64,000 nt of DNA from Leptolyngbya sp. BL0902 (GCF_016403105.1 NZ_CP046155.1:3563906-3627905); one strand, 5' to 3'. Shown: positions 36,715 to 47,108, numbered from the stretch's first letter. Translations and numbers: made by a program. The notes: generated from the sequence alone by a model not told the origin.

Positions 36715-37332
36715 ATGGCCCGACTGTCCGCCGAATTGAACCATTATTTTTTTGAAACGGTGACGACGCCCCAAGTGACCCTTAAGGAAATTTTGACCTT
36801 GGCTGGGGAGCGCACCTTTGGCTTTTTGTTCGTGCTGCTGGCCTTGCCCTCGGCCTTGCCCATTCCGGCTCCGGGGTATTCGGTACCCTTCGGAATTGTC
36901 ATGCTGCTGCTGGCGGTGCAGCTCATGGTGGGCCGCACTCGCCCCTGGATGCCCGCTGCTTGGAACAACAAGCCCTTTGACCTAGCAACTGTGCAGAAAA
37001 TCATCACCGCTGGCACCCCTTGGCTGCGGCGGTTAGAGGCGGTTTCTCGCCCCCGCCTCACCCCCGTATGCGCCAGCCCGCCAGGACGAGTGGTGATTGG
37101 GGTGGCCATTGCCCTGATGTCGATTTCGATGATGATTCCTATCCCCCTTACCAATACCCTGCCCGCCATCGGCATCTTCGTCACCGGGTTTGGACTGCTA
37201 GATGACGATGGGGCCATTAGTCTCGGCGGGCTGGTGCTGTGTGTGATGGGGGGCACCCTCACCACCCTGATTCTGCTGTTTGGCTATGAGGCCGTGAAGG
37301 CGGGCATTGGCCTAATTCGGGGTGGGTTATAG
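36715..37332 (+). CDS. ExoD-family membrane protein
   Basis: This 205-aa protein has an N-terminal helical part with GERTFGFLFVLLALPSALP and GYSVPFGIVMLLLAVQLMVG, then two to three more membrane helices. This matches the ExoD (exopolysaccharide synthesis) family, first described in rhizobia; the molecular function is unknown. The start at 36715 (MARLSAEL) is chosen for its family-like sequence; an earlier in-frame start at 36619 is possible. Confidence 0.8.
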   Translation: MARLSAELNHYFFETVTTPQVTLKEILTLAGERTFGFLFVLLALPSALPIPAPGYSVPFGIVMLLLAVQLMVGRTRPWMPAAWNNKPFDLATVQKIITAGTPWLRRLEAVSRPRLTPVCASPPGRVVIGVAIALMSISMMIPIPLTNTLPAIGIFVTGFGLLDDDGAISLGGLVLCVMGGTLTTLILLFGYEAVKAGIGLIRGGL

Positions 37333-37363
37333 GTGCAGCAAACCCTGAGCGTTGTGGGGCACC

Positions 37364-38425
37364 CTAAGCCAGATAGCTCACGAGGGCTTGCAGCTTATCC
37401 CAGGCGGCTCCGCTGGCGAGGATGTCTTGGGCGAGGGCGATTCCTTGGGCGATCTCCTCGGAGAGGGATGCTCCCTTCACCACTTCGCCCACCTTGAGGG
37501 AAAGGGCCGCATTCAGGGCCACCACGTCTCGCTGGGCCGGGGTGCCCTTGCCTTGCAACACCGCGCTGAGGATGGCCACGTTCTCCTCCAGTTCGCCCCC
37601 TTGCAGGGCGCTGAGGGGAGCGGAAGTAAGGCCAAATTCTTGAGGATCCAGCACCGCCGAGGTGACTTGCCCACCCGCCACGATGGCCAGATCGGTCTTG
37701 TCGCCTAGTCCTGCTTCATCCAGCCGTTCCCGCCCGTGCAGCACCACCGCCTGGGGAATACCCAGTTGGTTGAGGGCGCTGGCCATGGTCGTCACCACTG
37801 CTGGATCGTACACGCCAATTACCTGGCCTGTAGGTTGGAGCGGGTTGACCAGCGGCCCCAGCAAATTAAACACCGTCCGCACCTTCAGGGTGCTGCGGAG
37901 GGGAGCCACCGCCTTCATGGCCGGATGCCAGCCCCGCGCAAACAGAAAAGTAATGCCCACCTCATCAAGGGCGGTTCTCACCCGTTCGGGATGGGCCTCT
38001 AGGTGAACGCCCAGGGCCTCCAGCACATCCGCCGAGCCCACTTTGCTGGAGGCCGAACGGTTGCCGTGCTTGGCCACCCGCAACCCCGCCGCCGCCGCCA
38101 CAAAGGCCACCGCCGTGGAAATATTGAAGGTGTGGGCTCCATCGCCCCCGGTGCCGCAGGTGTCGATGCAAGGGCTGGGGTGGGTAATTTTGGCCTCACC
38201 GCCGAGGGATTGCCCCTGCAACACCCGCGCCATCCCCGCCAGTTCTTCAGCAGAGACGCCCTTGGCCTGCAACGCCGCCAGCAGCGCCCCCGACATCACC
38301 TCTGGAATGTGTTCACCCAGCCAGCCTCGCATCAGCCCCTCGGCCTCTGGTTCGCTGAGGGATTCTCGCTGAATTAAGCGCTGGAGCAGGGCAGACCAAT
38401 CTTGGGTTTCGGCAGCTAGGGTCAC
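37364..38425 (-). CDS. trpD: Anthranilate phosphoribosyltransferase
   Basis: This enzyme transfers phosphoribose from PRPP to anthranilate in tryptophan synthesis. The PRPP site [15 protein letters not shown] is near residue 93 and the anthranilate-binding [20 protein letters not shown] near 119. A GTG at 38425 with GGAG eight bases upstream gives 353 aa; the GTG at 38470 lacks a ribosome-binding site. No other trp gene is adjacent. Confidence 0.93.
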   Translation of the reverse strand: MTLAAETQDWSALLQRLIQRESLSEPEAEGLMRGWLGEHIPEVMSGALLAALQAKGVSAEELAGMARVLQGQSLGGEAKITHPSPCIDTCGTGGDGAHTFNISTAVAFVAAAAGLRVAKHGNRSASSKVGSADVLEALGVHLEAHPERVRTALDEVGITFLFARGWHPAMKAVAPLRSTLKVRTVFNLLGPLVNPLQPTGQVIGVYDPAVVTTMASALNQLGIPQAVVLHGRERLDEAGLGDKTDLAIVAGGQVTSAVLDPQEFGLTSAPLSALQGGELEENVAILSAVLQGKGTPAQRDVVALNAALSLKVGEVVKGASLSEEIAQGIALAQDILASGAAWDKLQALVSYLA

Positions 38426-38724
38426 AACAGGCACTCCAAACACAGCAGCCCGTCCCGATCTAAGGGCCACAGACGGGCTATAGACAATGTATCAGAGTCC
38501 CTGAAGCGCAGAGAGGGGCATCTCCCTCACCGAGGCAGCAGGTGCCCTCACCTAGCCCAAGGATCGGCGGGGATCAGGGCGGCATCTCAGCTTTCTGGGG
38601 GCATTGGCCTAGGGACGCCTGCCCCCAGCGCGGATCGTCCCTCATTTCTGAGGTGCCCTCTGCACGGCCTGAAAGTTAGGGCTACAGTACAGAGAGTCGT
38701 CAAGTCGTCTTCGGAGGTAATATC

Positions 38725-39039
38725 ATGGATCCCAACGACAGGAACGATAGCCCTATGGGGGGAGATCCCCTCGGTCTGCCCCTAGATCGGTTGAGACAAA
38801 GCCTGGGCCTGGGGCCAGGGTTGGGGCTAGATAGCCGCAGTTTGGCCCAGTTCATCGAAGCGCGGGACGGCATCTCGAAACCCTGGCTGCTGGTGCTGCT
38901 GCGCCTGACGATGCTGCAAGAGCGCAAAGACAGCCTCTCCCCCGAAGCCTATATGCGCGAACTCTCCGAACTCCATCAGGAAATGATGGGTCTGGGAGAA
39001 TGGTGGGTGGGCATCGAAGACGAGGTGTTTAATCCCTAA
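38725..39039 (+). CDS. Conserved cyanobacterial protein of unknown function (104 aa)
   Basis: A strong GGAGGT lies just before the ATG. The N terminus is Gly/Asp/Pro-rich and disordered (about 35 residues); the rest is helical with a Leu-rich stretch (KPWLLVLLRLTMLQERKDSL) and an acidic C terminus. No domain is recognised. It is compact, with core-like composition. Confidence 0.7.
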   Translation: MDPNDRNDSPMGGDPLGLPLDRLRQSLGLGPGLGLDSRSLAQFIEARDGISKPWLLVLLRLTMLQERKDSLSPEAYMRELSELHQEMMGLGEWWVGIEDEVFNP

Positions 39040-39093
39040 AAGCAACCTCGTGGATCAAACCCCGGCCCGTCGCCCTAGCCACACCCCTAACCA

Positions 39094-39204
39094 GAGGTAT
39101 GAGCCCTTGGTGTCGTGCCCTGTGGTGTCGGCATCCCAGAAGTATCTGTGTCTGCATCACACAGCATGAGGTATGAGCCTCTGCTGTCGTGCCCTGTGGT
39201 GTCG
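39094..39204. repeat. Pair of short direct repeats
   Basis: Two copies of a unit of about 38 bp start GAGGTATGAGCC and share TGTCGTGCCCTGTGGTGTCG. They lie at 39094-39131 and 39168-39204, 74 bp apart, between two unknown genes. They are not palindromic and resemble no known element. Confidence 0.7.
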
Positions 39205-39311
39205 TCTGCGTTCGCCCATCTAATCGCGGCACAGAGATAGGCTAAGGGCTTAAAATCAGGCGATACTTGAGCTAGGGGAACGCCCATACGCCCCGTGCTG
39301 AGGAGGAACCG

Positions 39312-40079
39312 ATGGCGATTATTGCCCTCAAAGCCTGGTATCTAGAAGCCTACGAGCCCCTGCGCGACCTAGAAAAACGCCCCTACGATCTGAGGCTGAG
39401 CAAAAACAGCCTGCTGAAATCGGCGCTGCGGGCAGATTTTTTGGACGACAGCGCCACCGTGCGCCAAAGTGCCTGGTTTCAGCGCTACTTAGATGGCGAA
39501 GTGGTGGAGTTCTACATTGAGGGCAGCGGCGGCTATGCCATCGCCAACATTGATCTGATCAGCCACGAAATTTACTTCACCAAGCGGGAGGTGATGGCCC
39601 ACCTCGACCCGATCATTTACTTCTGCTACCAAACCGACTACAGCCCCTCGGCGGAACTACTGCACCAGGCGCTCACCGACGCCATCGCCAAGCTCAATGC
39701 CAAATCCCGCGTACCGCTAACCCTCGAAGTCGGCCATCGCCTCAGTGAAGGCCCCGCCCGACTCAACAGCCGCCTCACCCGCAAAATGGCCAAGGCGCTG
39801 CTGTTTGTAGCCGATGGCACCCCTATTTTAGAATCCGCTGGCGACCCGATCATTGCCGTACCCAGCCCCCATGTCTGTGTAGAAATGGGCTATGCCCTGC
39901 AAGCCAAGCCGCCAGAGCAAATTCTGCTGGCCCAGATGGAACGACCCGATATTTCCGGCCAATATCCCTTTGACCTACCCGCCCAAAATCGCCTCACCTT
40001 CAAAACCGCCGAGGATTTGGCCCGCCAGTTGCCCGAACGGCTAAAGCAACACCTCGCGCGATTTAACCTATGGGCCTAG
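39312..40079 (+). CDS. Unknown protein with TIR/nucleotide-binding-like C terminus (255 aa)
   Basis: Residues 1-110 form an unrecognised domain. From about 120 a helical part leads into SRLTRKMAKALLFVADGTPI and then IAVPSPHVCVEMGYALQAK and QILLAQMERPD. The P-S-P-x-V-x-x-E-x-G-Y-A pattern with a following ILL strand resembles the BB-loop/catalytic-glutamate region of TIR-like and predicted nucleotide-binding domains. That is pattern similarity only. GAGGA is eight bases before the ATG. Composition is core-like. Confidence 0.75.
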   Translation: MAIIALKAWYLEAYEPLRDLEKRPYDLRLSKNSLLKSALRADFLDDSATVRQSAWFQRYLDGEVVEFYIEGSGGYAIANIDLISHEIYFTKREVMAHLDPIIYFCYQTDYSPSAELLHQALTDAIAKLNAKSRVPLTLEVGHRLSEGPARLNSRLTRKMAKALLFVADGTPILESAGDPIIAVPSPHVCVEMGYALQAKPPEQILLAQMERPDISGQYPFDLPAQNRLTFKTAEDLARQLPERLKQHLARFNLWA

Positions 40080-40141
40080 GCAGAGTCGGGGCTGCGGCCT
40101 GCCCAACAACAGGGGCCGTGTCGTCTGGCGCTGCCGAGCCA

Positions 40142-41407
40142 TCAGCCGGGGTTGAACGCCGTGTAGTGGGCTTGCACCCAGGGCTGGATATGGCGGGGAT
40201 AGAGCAGCCAAATGCGCTCGGCTGGCTGGCTGAGAACCTTCACCAGGGGCGAAAGGTGTTTGATATCCACAAAGGCGTTGTCGATGTGCATGTGAATGCC
40301 CTCTTGGTAGGTGGTGTAGCCTCGGCTCCAGGTGTGCTCTAGGGTGGCGTAGGTTTCCCCCGCCAAGCCTTGTTCGTTCAAATGGGTTTGCACCTGGGCC
40401 AGGAGGGACTGTTGCTGATCCTCCGACAGGCGCGTGATTTCCAAGGTCTTCAGCAAATCTCGATCCACGTAGCGACGGCAAAGATCCGCCAGGAGCGCAT
40501 CCTGTCCGCGCTGCCAGCGCTGGAGGTGGTAGTTCAAAACGGCATCATCGGCGGCGAGGTAGGTGTCTAGGGCGAGGGGTGTCTGGGCCGATTGCAGCCA
40601 AGCCGCCACCGTGTCGTCGGCCTCCAGGGTTCCGGCTTGGTAAAGGACACGGGCGCGATTGAAGGCGCATTTCAGCAGCCATGTGGCGGCGATATTTTTG
40701 GGATGGTTGTACACCTGGGCATACATGAAATGGCGCACCACCAGGTAATGCTCGATGGCGGACAGCCCCTTGTGGGCCACCACCAGGCGCTGGCTCTCCG
40801 GCTCCAGTTCCAGCGCCATCAAAATTCGATCTAGGTCGAGCCGTCCATAGCTGGCCCCGGTAGAGTAGCTGTCGCGCAGGAGATAATCCAGCCGATCACA
40901 ATCCAACTGGCTAGAGACTAACTGCCACACCAGCGGCACCGGGTGGGTGTGGTCATACACTTGCATCAGGGCAGGGATCAGGTCGGGGGAATACTGGTGC
41001 AGCGGGTCGCGCAGGGCGGGAATGTCTTGGATAATGCGCTGCGTCCAAACCTCGTGGTGCAGGCCGAAGATTTCTTCCGCCGTGTGGCTAAAGGGGCCAT
41101 GGCCAATGTCGTGCAGTAGGGCGGCGCAGAGGACGGTGGCCCGATGGGGGCGCAGGCTGGGGTAGCGTTCCAACAGCCCATCAAAGGCTCGCCGCGCCAG
41201 GGCCATCACCCCCAAGGAATGGGTAAAGCGCGAACTTTCCGCCCCGTGGAAGGTGAGGTAGGCTGGCCCCATTTGTCGAATCCGCCGCAGCCGCTGAAAG
41301 GCTGGAGTGTCAATCAGCCGAATCAGCAGTGCTTCTTCGGGGTCGCTGGCGTGGAGGGTAATGGCCCCGTGCAGCGGATCGTGGTAGGTGCGAGAGGGCT
41401 TGGACAT
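40142..41407 (-). CDS. HD-domain phosphohydrolase (dGTPase-like)
   Basis: This 421-aa protein starts MSKPSRTYHDPLHGAI. The metal site is in ESSRFTHSLGVMALA near residue 55 and CAALLHDIGHGPFSH near 92, as in the SAMHD1/dGTPase-like HD family; DCDRLDYLLRDSY near 185 supplies the last acidic ligand. Members cleave dNTPs or related nucleotides, but the true substrate of cyanobacterial ones is unknown. The longer frame to 41503 has no family-like N terminus. Confidence 0.9.
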   Translation of the reverse strand: MSKPSRTYHDPLHGAITLHASDPEEALLIRLIDTPAFQRLRRIRQMGPAYLTFHGAESSRFTHSLGVMALARRAFDGLLERYPSLRPHRATVLCAALLHDIGHGPFSHTAEEIFGLHHEVWTQRIIQDIPALRDPLHQYSPDLIPALMQVYDHTHPVPLVWQLVSSQLDCDRLDYLLRDSYSTGASYGRLDLDRILMALELEPESQRLVVAHKGLSAIEHYLVVRHFMYAQVYNHPKNIAATWLLKCAFNRARVLYQAGTLEADDTVAAWLQSAQTPLALDTYLAADDAVLNYHLQRWQRGQDALLADLCRRYVDRDLLKTLEITRLSEDQQQSLLAQVQTHLNEQGLAGETYATLEHTWSRGYTTYQEGIHMHIDNAFVDIKHLSPLVKVLSQPAERIWLLYPRHIQPWVQAHYTAFNPG

Positions 41408-41748
41408 AGAAAACGTCACCCGAGAAAATTGCTTCAACAGCCGACGGGACGGGTGGGGGCCAACCACACACCATCCGCAGGCGATGGACTGATGACTCCC
41501 CATTATGGGCCGATACGATGTCGGGCTTGCCCACCCCCGGTCTCAGCGGGCGCAGAAACCTCTCCCCTAGCATGGATCGGGCTGGACATCGGAGCTTTCC
41601 GCTTCAGATTGGGTAGCCGCCGCCTAAACCACCCGCTCAATATCGTCCCACCGTTGTCCTATCGATAGAATATGCAACGATAGCGAAACAGAGCAGTCTT
41701 GCCCTGGGAGGCTGCATCTCTCGCTCGCTGATCGTCCTATTCCTCGCC
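41408..41748. promoter_or_regulatory. Divergent intergenic region between the HD hydrolase gene and mutS
   Basis: About 340 bp carries the promoters of two divergent genes. An AT-richer part with TATCGATAGAATATGCAACG lies at about 41659-41678, 70 bp before mutS, and is the most likely promoter region. No further feature is seen. Confidence 0.35.
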
Positions 41749-44508
41749 ATGTCTGGTTCTCCTGCTGATTTCCCCATCGAGTCATCCGCCATCGAGTCGT
41801 CCCCGCCCGAATCTTCACCCGCTGAGATGTCTGCCTCGGATCTGCCCCCCGCGCAGATTGACCTGCCGGAGCGGTTGGCCAAACATACGGTGCGCTACGC
41901 CGACCATCGCTCGGTGAACTGGGACGACCTCTCGCCGATGATGCGGCACTACGTGGAGATGAAGGAGCAGTATCCCCATGCGCTGGTGCTGTACCGGGTG
42001 GGGGATTTTTTTGAGACCTTTTTTCAGGATGCCATTACCATTGCCCGCGAGCTGGAGTTGGTGCTGACCAGCAAAGATGCCGGGAAGGCGATTGGGCGGG
42101 TGCCCCTGGCAGGGATGCCCCACCACGCGCTGGATCGGTATTGCAGCTTGCTGGTGGACAAGGGCTATGCCATCGCCATCTGCGACCAGGTGGAAGACCC
42201 TGCCCTGGCCCAGGGTTTGGTGAAGCGGGAAGTGACCCGCGTGATTACCCCCGGCACGGTGATCGAAGAGGGGATGCTGAGCGCCAGCCAGAATAACTTT
42301 TTGGCCTCGGTGGTGGTGGCGGGGCACCATTGGGGGCTGGCCTTTGCCGATGTCTCGACCGGGGAATTTTTGACGACCCAGGGCGAAGACACGGAAGCCC
42401 TCTCCCAGGAATTGCTGCGGCTGCAACCCGCCGAGGTGCTGTTTCCGGTGGATGCGCCCAACCTGGGGGCGATGCTGCGACCGGGGGACAAGTCGGATCA
42501 GTTGCCGGAGTATTTCCCTCGCCAGTTTTGCTACACCCTGCGGCCCCAAGGCCCCTTTAGCCAAAGCGAGGCAAGGCAGCGATTGATGCAGCGGTTTCGA
42601 CTGCGGTCGCTGGAGGGCTTGGGCTGCGACCATTTGCCCCTGGCGGTACGGGCGGCGGGGGGCTTGCTGAACTATTTAGAGGACACCCAAAAGACGGTGC
42701 AGGCTCCGTTGCAACCCCTCAGCACCTACACCCTGTCGGCCTACCTGGTGATCGACCACCAAACCCGCCGCAATTTGGAAATTACCCAAACCCAGCGGGA
42801 CGGCACCTACAACGGCTCGCTGCTGTGGGCGCTCGATCGCACGGTGACGGCCATGGGCGGACGCACTTTGCGGCGCTGGCTGCTGCAACCGTTGCTGGAG
42901 GTGAAGGGCATTCAAGCCCGACAGGACACGATTGCGGAACTGTTGCGGGACGGCAATCTGCGCCAGATGTTGCAACACAAACTGAAGCAAATCTACGATC
43001 TAGAGCGCTTGGCGGGTCGGGCCGGATCGGGGACGGCCAATGCGCGGGATTTGGTCGCCTTGGCAGAGTCTTTTCAGCGGTTGCCAGAACTGGCGGCCTT
43101 GGCAGAACGGGCGCAATCCCCCTACCTCAAAGCCTTGCAGTACGTACCGCCGGAACTGGAGCAGTTGGGTCAGACTTTACGGGCGCATCTGGTGGAAAAT
43201 CCGCCCCTGTACCTGACCGAGGGCCACCTGATCCGCGATGGGGTGAACGCCCAGCTCGACCATCTGCGCCAGCAAGCGGTGGATGACCAAAAGTGGATCG
43301 CCGAACTGGAACCCGCCGAACGCCAGCGCACCGGAATTTCCACTCTCAAGGTGGGCTTCAACAAAGCCTTTGGCTACTACATCAGCATTTCCCGCGCCCG
43401 CGCCGACCAAGCCCCCGATGACTACATCCGCAAGCAAACTCTTACCAACGAAGAACGCTACATCACCCCGGAACTGAAGGAACGGGAGGCGCGAGTCTTC
43501 AACATTGAGGCGGAAATCAACGCCCTGGAGTACGAAATTTTCAACCAACTGCGCGAAAAAGTCGGTGCCCAGGCAGAACTGATCCGCAAAGTTGCCGCTG
43601 CCGTCGCCGCCGCCGATGTGCTGTGTGGCTTGGCAGAAGTAGCCGTTTTCCAAGGCTATTGCCGTCCCGAAATCGAGGACTCCCGCGCCATTGCCGTCCA
43701 TGAAGGTCGCCATCCTGTCGTCGAACAACTGTTGCCAGCGGGATTTTTTGTCCCCAACGCCACCTATTTAGGCACCACTCCAGCGGATCGCGAGTCCGCC
43801 CATGAACAGGATTTGATTATCCTGACTGGGCCAAACGCCAGCGGCAAAAGCTGCTATCTACGCCAGGTGGGGCTGATTCAACTGATGGCCCAGGTGGGCA
43901 GTTTTGTCCCCGCCAAGTCCGCCAGGTTGGGCGTGTGCGACCGCATCTTCACCCGTGTTGGTGCCGTGGATGACCTCGCCAGCGGCCAATCGACCTTCAT
44001 GGTGGAGATGAACGAAACGGCGAACATCCTTAACCACGCCACGCCAAAATCCCTGGTGCTGCTGGACGAAATCGGGCGCGGCACCGCCACCTTCGACGGC
44101 CTCTCCATCGCCTGGGCCGTGGCGGAATACCTGGCCCTCGACCTGCAAGCCCGCACCATTTTCGCCACCCACTACCACGAACTGAACGAACTCTCGGCCC
44201 TAGTGGTGAACGTGGCTAACTACCAAGTTACCGTCAAAGAAATGCCCGACCAGATTATCTTTCTGCACCAGGTGCAACCGGGCGGGGCCGACAAATCCTA
44301 CGGCATCGAAGCGGGTCGCCTCGCCGGACTGCCGCCCTCGGTGATTCAACGCGCCCGCGACGTGATGCAGGAAATTGAACGCCACAGCACCATCGCCGTC
44401 GGTTTGCGAGGGGAAACACCCAGAACCCCCAAACCCCGCCGCCGCACGCGGGAAAGCGCCCCGGCCTACGATCCATCGGAGCAGTTGGACTTGTTTGGTA
44501 AGTCCTAG
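41749..44508 (+). CDS. mutS: DNA mismatch repair protein MutS
   Basis: This 919-aa ATPase recognises mismatches. In order there are the N-terminal mismatch-binding domain ([14 protein letters not shown], with the Phe-x-Glu reading motif, near 83), connector, lever and clamp regions, and the ATPase with Walker [16 protein letters not shown] near 693, then [11 protein letters not shown] near 807. It is slightly longer than usual because of a Ser/Pro/Glu-rich N-terminal tail of about 45 residues containing [18 protein letters not shown]. MutL is not nearby. Confidence 0.97.
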   Translation: MSGSPADFPIESSAIESSPPESSPAEMSASDLPPAQIDLPERLAKHTVRYADHRSVNWDDLSPMMRHYVEMKEQYPHALVLYRVGDFFETFFQDAITIARELELVLTSKDAGKAIGRVPLAGMPHHALDRYCSLLVDKGYAIAICDQVEDPALAQGLVKREVTRVITPGTVIEEGMLSASQNNFLASVVVAGHHWGLAFADVSTGEFLTTQGEDTEALSQELLRLQPAEVLFPVDAPNLGAMLRPGDKSDQLPEYFPRQFCYTLRPQGPFSQSEARQRLMQRFRLRSLEGLGCDHLPLAVRAAGGLLNYLEDTQKTVQAPLQPLSTYTLSAYLVIDHQTRRNLEITQTQRDGTYNGSLLWALDRTVTAMGGRTLRRWLLQPLLEVKGIQARQDTIAELLRDGNLRQMLQHKLKQIYDLERLAGRAGSGTANARDLVALAESFQRLPELAALAERAQSPYLKALQYVPPELEQLGQTLRAHLVENPPLYLTEGHLIRDGVNAQLDHLRQQAVDDQKWIAELEPAERQRTGISTLKVGFNKAFGYYISISRARADQAPDDYIRKQTLTNEERYITPELKEREARVFNIEAEINALEYEIFNQLREKVGAQAELIRKVAAAVAAADVLCGLAEVAVFQGYCRPEIEDSRAIAVHEGRHPVVEQLLPAGFFVPNATYLGTTPADRESAHEQDLIILTGPNASGKSCYLRQVGLIQLMAQVGSFVPAKSARLGVCDRIFTRVGAVDDLASGQSTFMVEMNETANILNHATPKSLVLLDEIGRGTATFDGLSIAWAVAEYLALDLQARTIFATHYHELNELSALVVNVANYQVTVKEMPDQIIFLHQVQPGGADKSYGIEAGRLAGLPPSVIQRARDVMQEIERHSTIAVGLRGETPRTPKPRRRTRESAPAYDPSEQLDLFGKS

Positions 44509-44518
44509 GCCGCGTTTT

Positions 44519-45532
44519 TCAGGCAGGGAGGAGGTCAGTCTCGTGGGCTTTGATCAGTGCGGCCAACTGTCGCCGCATGACAATTCCCGGCTGATCCGAG
44601 GGCATGTGCTGTTCCACCGTGACATCCACGGGGGTGTTGTAGTCGGTGGATTCCAGTACGAGCTTGTCCTCGTCTACCACCTGGCGGTCAAAGGCGATGA
44701 TGGATGCGGCGCTGGCGTCGGCTTCGGTGTCGTTGCGAACGCAGAACTGCACAATTTGGGAGGTGCTATCGCTAACTGGGGTGGCGGCGGTAAAAATCAG
44801 GTGCATCAACCCGTTGGGGTAGGTAATCTTCAACGTGCGGCTGAAGGGCACATACCAGGTGGATTCCACCTCCCGCACGGTTAGGCTGTCGGGGATATTG
44901 AGGATTTGCTGCTGGATGGGCGGGTTTACCACGGGCACGGTGGCGTAGACCTTGAGGCCCAGTTCCAGGGGCACAATTTCGGATTTGGCGGGTTTGGGCT
45001 GCTCTGTGACCCCAAAGGAGGCGGCATGGACGATGCTGAAATGGGCATTGTCAAAGGAGTTTTCCATCACCCGCAGGCCGCTACAGTGCCAGGGTTCGTA
45101 GAACTGAGGGATTAGGCGGTTATTTGGATCCGCCGCTTCGGGGATTTCCGGCAGGGGCCGCAAGGGATCGGGAGACAAGCACACCCACACATAGCCGTAG
45201 CGCTCTTGGCACTGGAAGGACTCAACCCGGTAAGTTTTAGGAATGGCGGCACCGGGGTCTAGCTGGGGGACGTGGGTGCAGGTGCCCTCGCGGTCGTAGG
45301 CCCAGCCATGGTAGGGACAGCGCACGCCGCCGTTTTGGACGATTCCCATCGACAACTTGGCGGAACGGTGACAGCAGCGATCCTTCAGGGCGGCGGGCGT
45401 TCCGTCCTCTGTGAGCCACAGCACCAAGGGCTGGCCCAGCAGCGTAAACGACTGGGGGCCATCGGCTAAATCCGCCATGGGCAGAACGGGATACCAGAAG
45501 CGTTGAAACACCGGGTATTGTGTGACCAGCAT
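44519..45532 (-). CDS. Rieske [2Fe-2S] oxygenase, paralogue of the gene at 270-1295
   Basis: This 337-aa protein has the same plan as the first Rieske gene: DRCCHRS and CPYHGWAYD near residues 51 and 71, and NSFDNAHFSIVH near 157 with all iron ligands. It shares long identical stretches with the first copy across its length, so the pair is an old duplication. It is tail-to-tail with mutS with only 10 bp between. PaO-like oxygenases act on chlorophyll breakdown or other ring substrates; the specific one is unknown. Confidence 0.88.
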   Translation of the reverse strand: MLVTQYPVFQRFWYPVLPMADLADGPQSFTLLGQPLVLWLTEDGTPAALKDRCCHRSAKLSMGIVQNGGVRCPYHGWAYDREGTCTHVPQLDPGAAIPKTYRVESFQCQERYGYVWVCLSPDPLRPLPEIPEAADPNNRLIPQFYEPWHCSGLRVMENSFDNAHFSIVHAASFGVTEQPKPAKSEIVPLELGLKVYATVPVVNPPIQQQILNIPDSLTVREVESTWYVPFSRTLKITYPNGLMHLIFTAATPVSDSTSQIVQFCVRNDTEADASAASIIAFDRQVVDEDKLVLESTDYNTPVDVTVEQHMPSDQPGIVMRRQLAALIKAHETDLLPA

Positions 45533-45622
45533 GGAATTATCCCCAAAACGATGCGCGACTGCCCCGATTCTACGCCCCCTGCCTGCATCGTCGAGGTTCA
45601 GTCCACACGGTTTTGGGTTGGC

Positions 45623-45744
45623 CTACCCGCCAAAGCGTTGCAGGGCAAGTTTGAGGTGGTTGGGGGTGCCGATATCGAGGCAGTTGCCTCCGTCTAGCAC
45701 CTCCGCCTCCACCCGCAGCCCCGCCTGGATAGCGCGATGGTTGA
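45623..45744 (-). pseudogene. C-terminal remnant of a sugar nucleotidyltransferase
   Basis: A minus-strand frame ends with AIQAGLRVEAEVLDGG, then NCLDIGTPNHLKLALQRFGG and a TAG at 45623. The CLDIGTP motif and last helix are those of NTP_transferase sugar-phosphate nucleotidyltransferases. There is no start and no N-terminal 200 residues: the frame runs directly into the end of the ABC permease gene, whose stop is at 45745 in another frame. This is a relic left after deletion. Confidence 0.6.
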
Positions 45745-46809
45745 TTAGTTGATTTCCGACAGACGAATGCGGGGATCGACCACACTCAGCACCAAATCCG
45801 CCAGCAGGTTGCCGATGATGAGCATGACGGCCCCCATCATTAGGCTGGCCATCACCAGGTAAAGATCCTGGGCGGTAACGGCCTCCAGGATGAGCTTACC
45901 CAGACCGGGCCAGTTGAAGTAGTTTTCGGTGATGAAGGCACCGCCGAGAAGGCTGGCGAACTCGAAGCCCAGCAGGGTAATCAGGGGGTTGACGGCATTC
46001 CGCAGGGCGTGGACGTAGATGACGCGATCCTCCGGCAATCCCTTGGCGCGGGCGGTTTGGATGTAGTTTTGGCGCATCACATCCAGCATTTGGCCCCGCA
46101 TAATCCGTTGCAGGCCCGCAAATCCGGTGATGCTGAGGGCGACGGTGGGCAGAATCAGGTGCCAGCCCACATCCAACATTTGGCCAAACCAGTTGAGGTC
46201 ATCGTGGATGATGCTGGTGCGGCCCCCAACCGGAAACAGCGGCGCGGTGAGCTGGGCGAAGAACAGCAGCAGCAGCCCCGTAATAATGCTGGGCATCCCC
46301 TGGCCGATGTAGCTCAGCACCCGCAGCCCCCGGTCTAGCCCCTGGTTTTGCTTCACCGCTCCCACAATGCCGAGGGGAATGGCGATGGCCCAGGTGACAA
46401 TCAGCGACGCAAAGGAGAGCAGCAGGGTGTTGGGCACCCGCTCCCAGAGAATATCCACCACCGGGCGCTGATAGGCAAAGCTGAGGCCAAAGTTGCCGAA
46501 GACCACCACCTGATACAGCCAGTTAAAGTATTGCCGCCACAGGGGTTGATCTAGACCAAATTGGGCCTCTAGCAGCGCCAGGGTTTCCTCGGAGAACTGG
46601 GGGCTTTGGCGATACTGATCTAAAAAGTTGCCCGGTGCCAGTTGAATGATGAAAAAGCTGAGGGCCGAGGCCAGGAGGAGGGTGAGCAACGCCTGTAGAA
46701 CCCGTTTGACCACGTAGAGGGTGGCATCGCTGGTGGCCCAGGAAACCAACTTTTCCCAGGGGGACACGGCGGGCTGGGTGGAGCGGAGGGGAGTGGTGGA
46801 GGGGGCCAT
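45745..46809 (-). CDS. ABC transporter permease, DppB/OppB family
   Basis: This 354-aa permease has six membrane helices with an N-terminal helix (LYVVKRVLQALLTLLLAS), a large loop typical of the DppB type (LAPGNFLDQYRQSP) and the EAA loop MRQNYIQTARAKGLPEDRV near residue 253. The family moves peptides, nickel or small oligomers across the plasma membrane. No binding protein, ATPase or DppC partner is adjacent, so it is an orphan in this window. The start at 46809 (ATG) is preferred over an upstream TTG. Confidence 0.9.
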   Translation of the reverse strand: MAPSTTPLRSTQPAVSPWEKLVSWATSDATLYVVKRVLQALLTLLLASALSFFIIQLAPGNFLDQYRQSPQFSEETLALLEAQFGLDQPLWRQYFNWLYQVVVFGNFGLSFAYQRPVVDILWERVPNTLLLSFASLIVTWAIAIPLGIVGAVKQNQGLDRGLRVLSYIGQGMPSIITGLLLLFFAQLTAPLFPVGGRTSIIHDDLNWFGQMLDVGWHLILPTVALSITGFAGLQRIMRGQMLDVMRQNYIQTARAKGLPEDRVIYVHALRNAVNPLITLLGFEFASLLGGAFITENYFNWPGLGKLILEAVTAQDLYLVMASLMMGAVMLIIGNLLADLVLSVVDPRIRLSEIN

Positions 46810-47001
46810 GGGACGGTGGATGGACAGCGGGGGCAAGTTCAACGGAAGTTCAATGATTCTAAAACACCGGGGCGGGATGGTGCAGGGCAGCGCCCATCCA
46901 GCAATTGCAACATTAGATTGCTAGGTTGGCCTTTTTAAGGTCGGGATAACTTTAGATAGTTAAATTCCTGATTGAGAACTGGCCCGCCTACCTAGAATTG
47001 G

Positions 47002-47095
47002 CCCTCACCCTAAATCCCTCTCCCACAGGGAGAAGGACTTTGAATGTTCTTCCGGCTCCCCTCTCCTCCCTGGGAGAGGGGCTGGGGGTGAGGGC
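47002..47095. repeat. GC-rich palindromic repeat, copy 3
   Basis: This 94-bp unit runs from CCCTCACCCTAAATCCCTCT through GACTTTGAATGTTCTTCCGG to GAGAGGGGCTGGGGGTGAGG. Its ends are inverted repeats of each other. It is followed 13 bp later by another full copy in the same orientation. Confidence 0.88.
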
Positions 47096-47108
47096 TAACC
47101 CAAATCGG

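Noticed and set aside
41144..41668. 174-codon frame opposite the HD hydrolase gene
   Set aside because: Shadow frame over the hydrolase 5' end and promoter region with no recognisable sequence.
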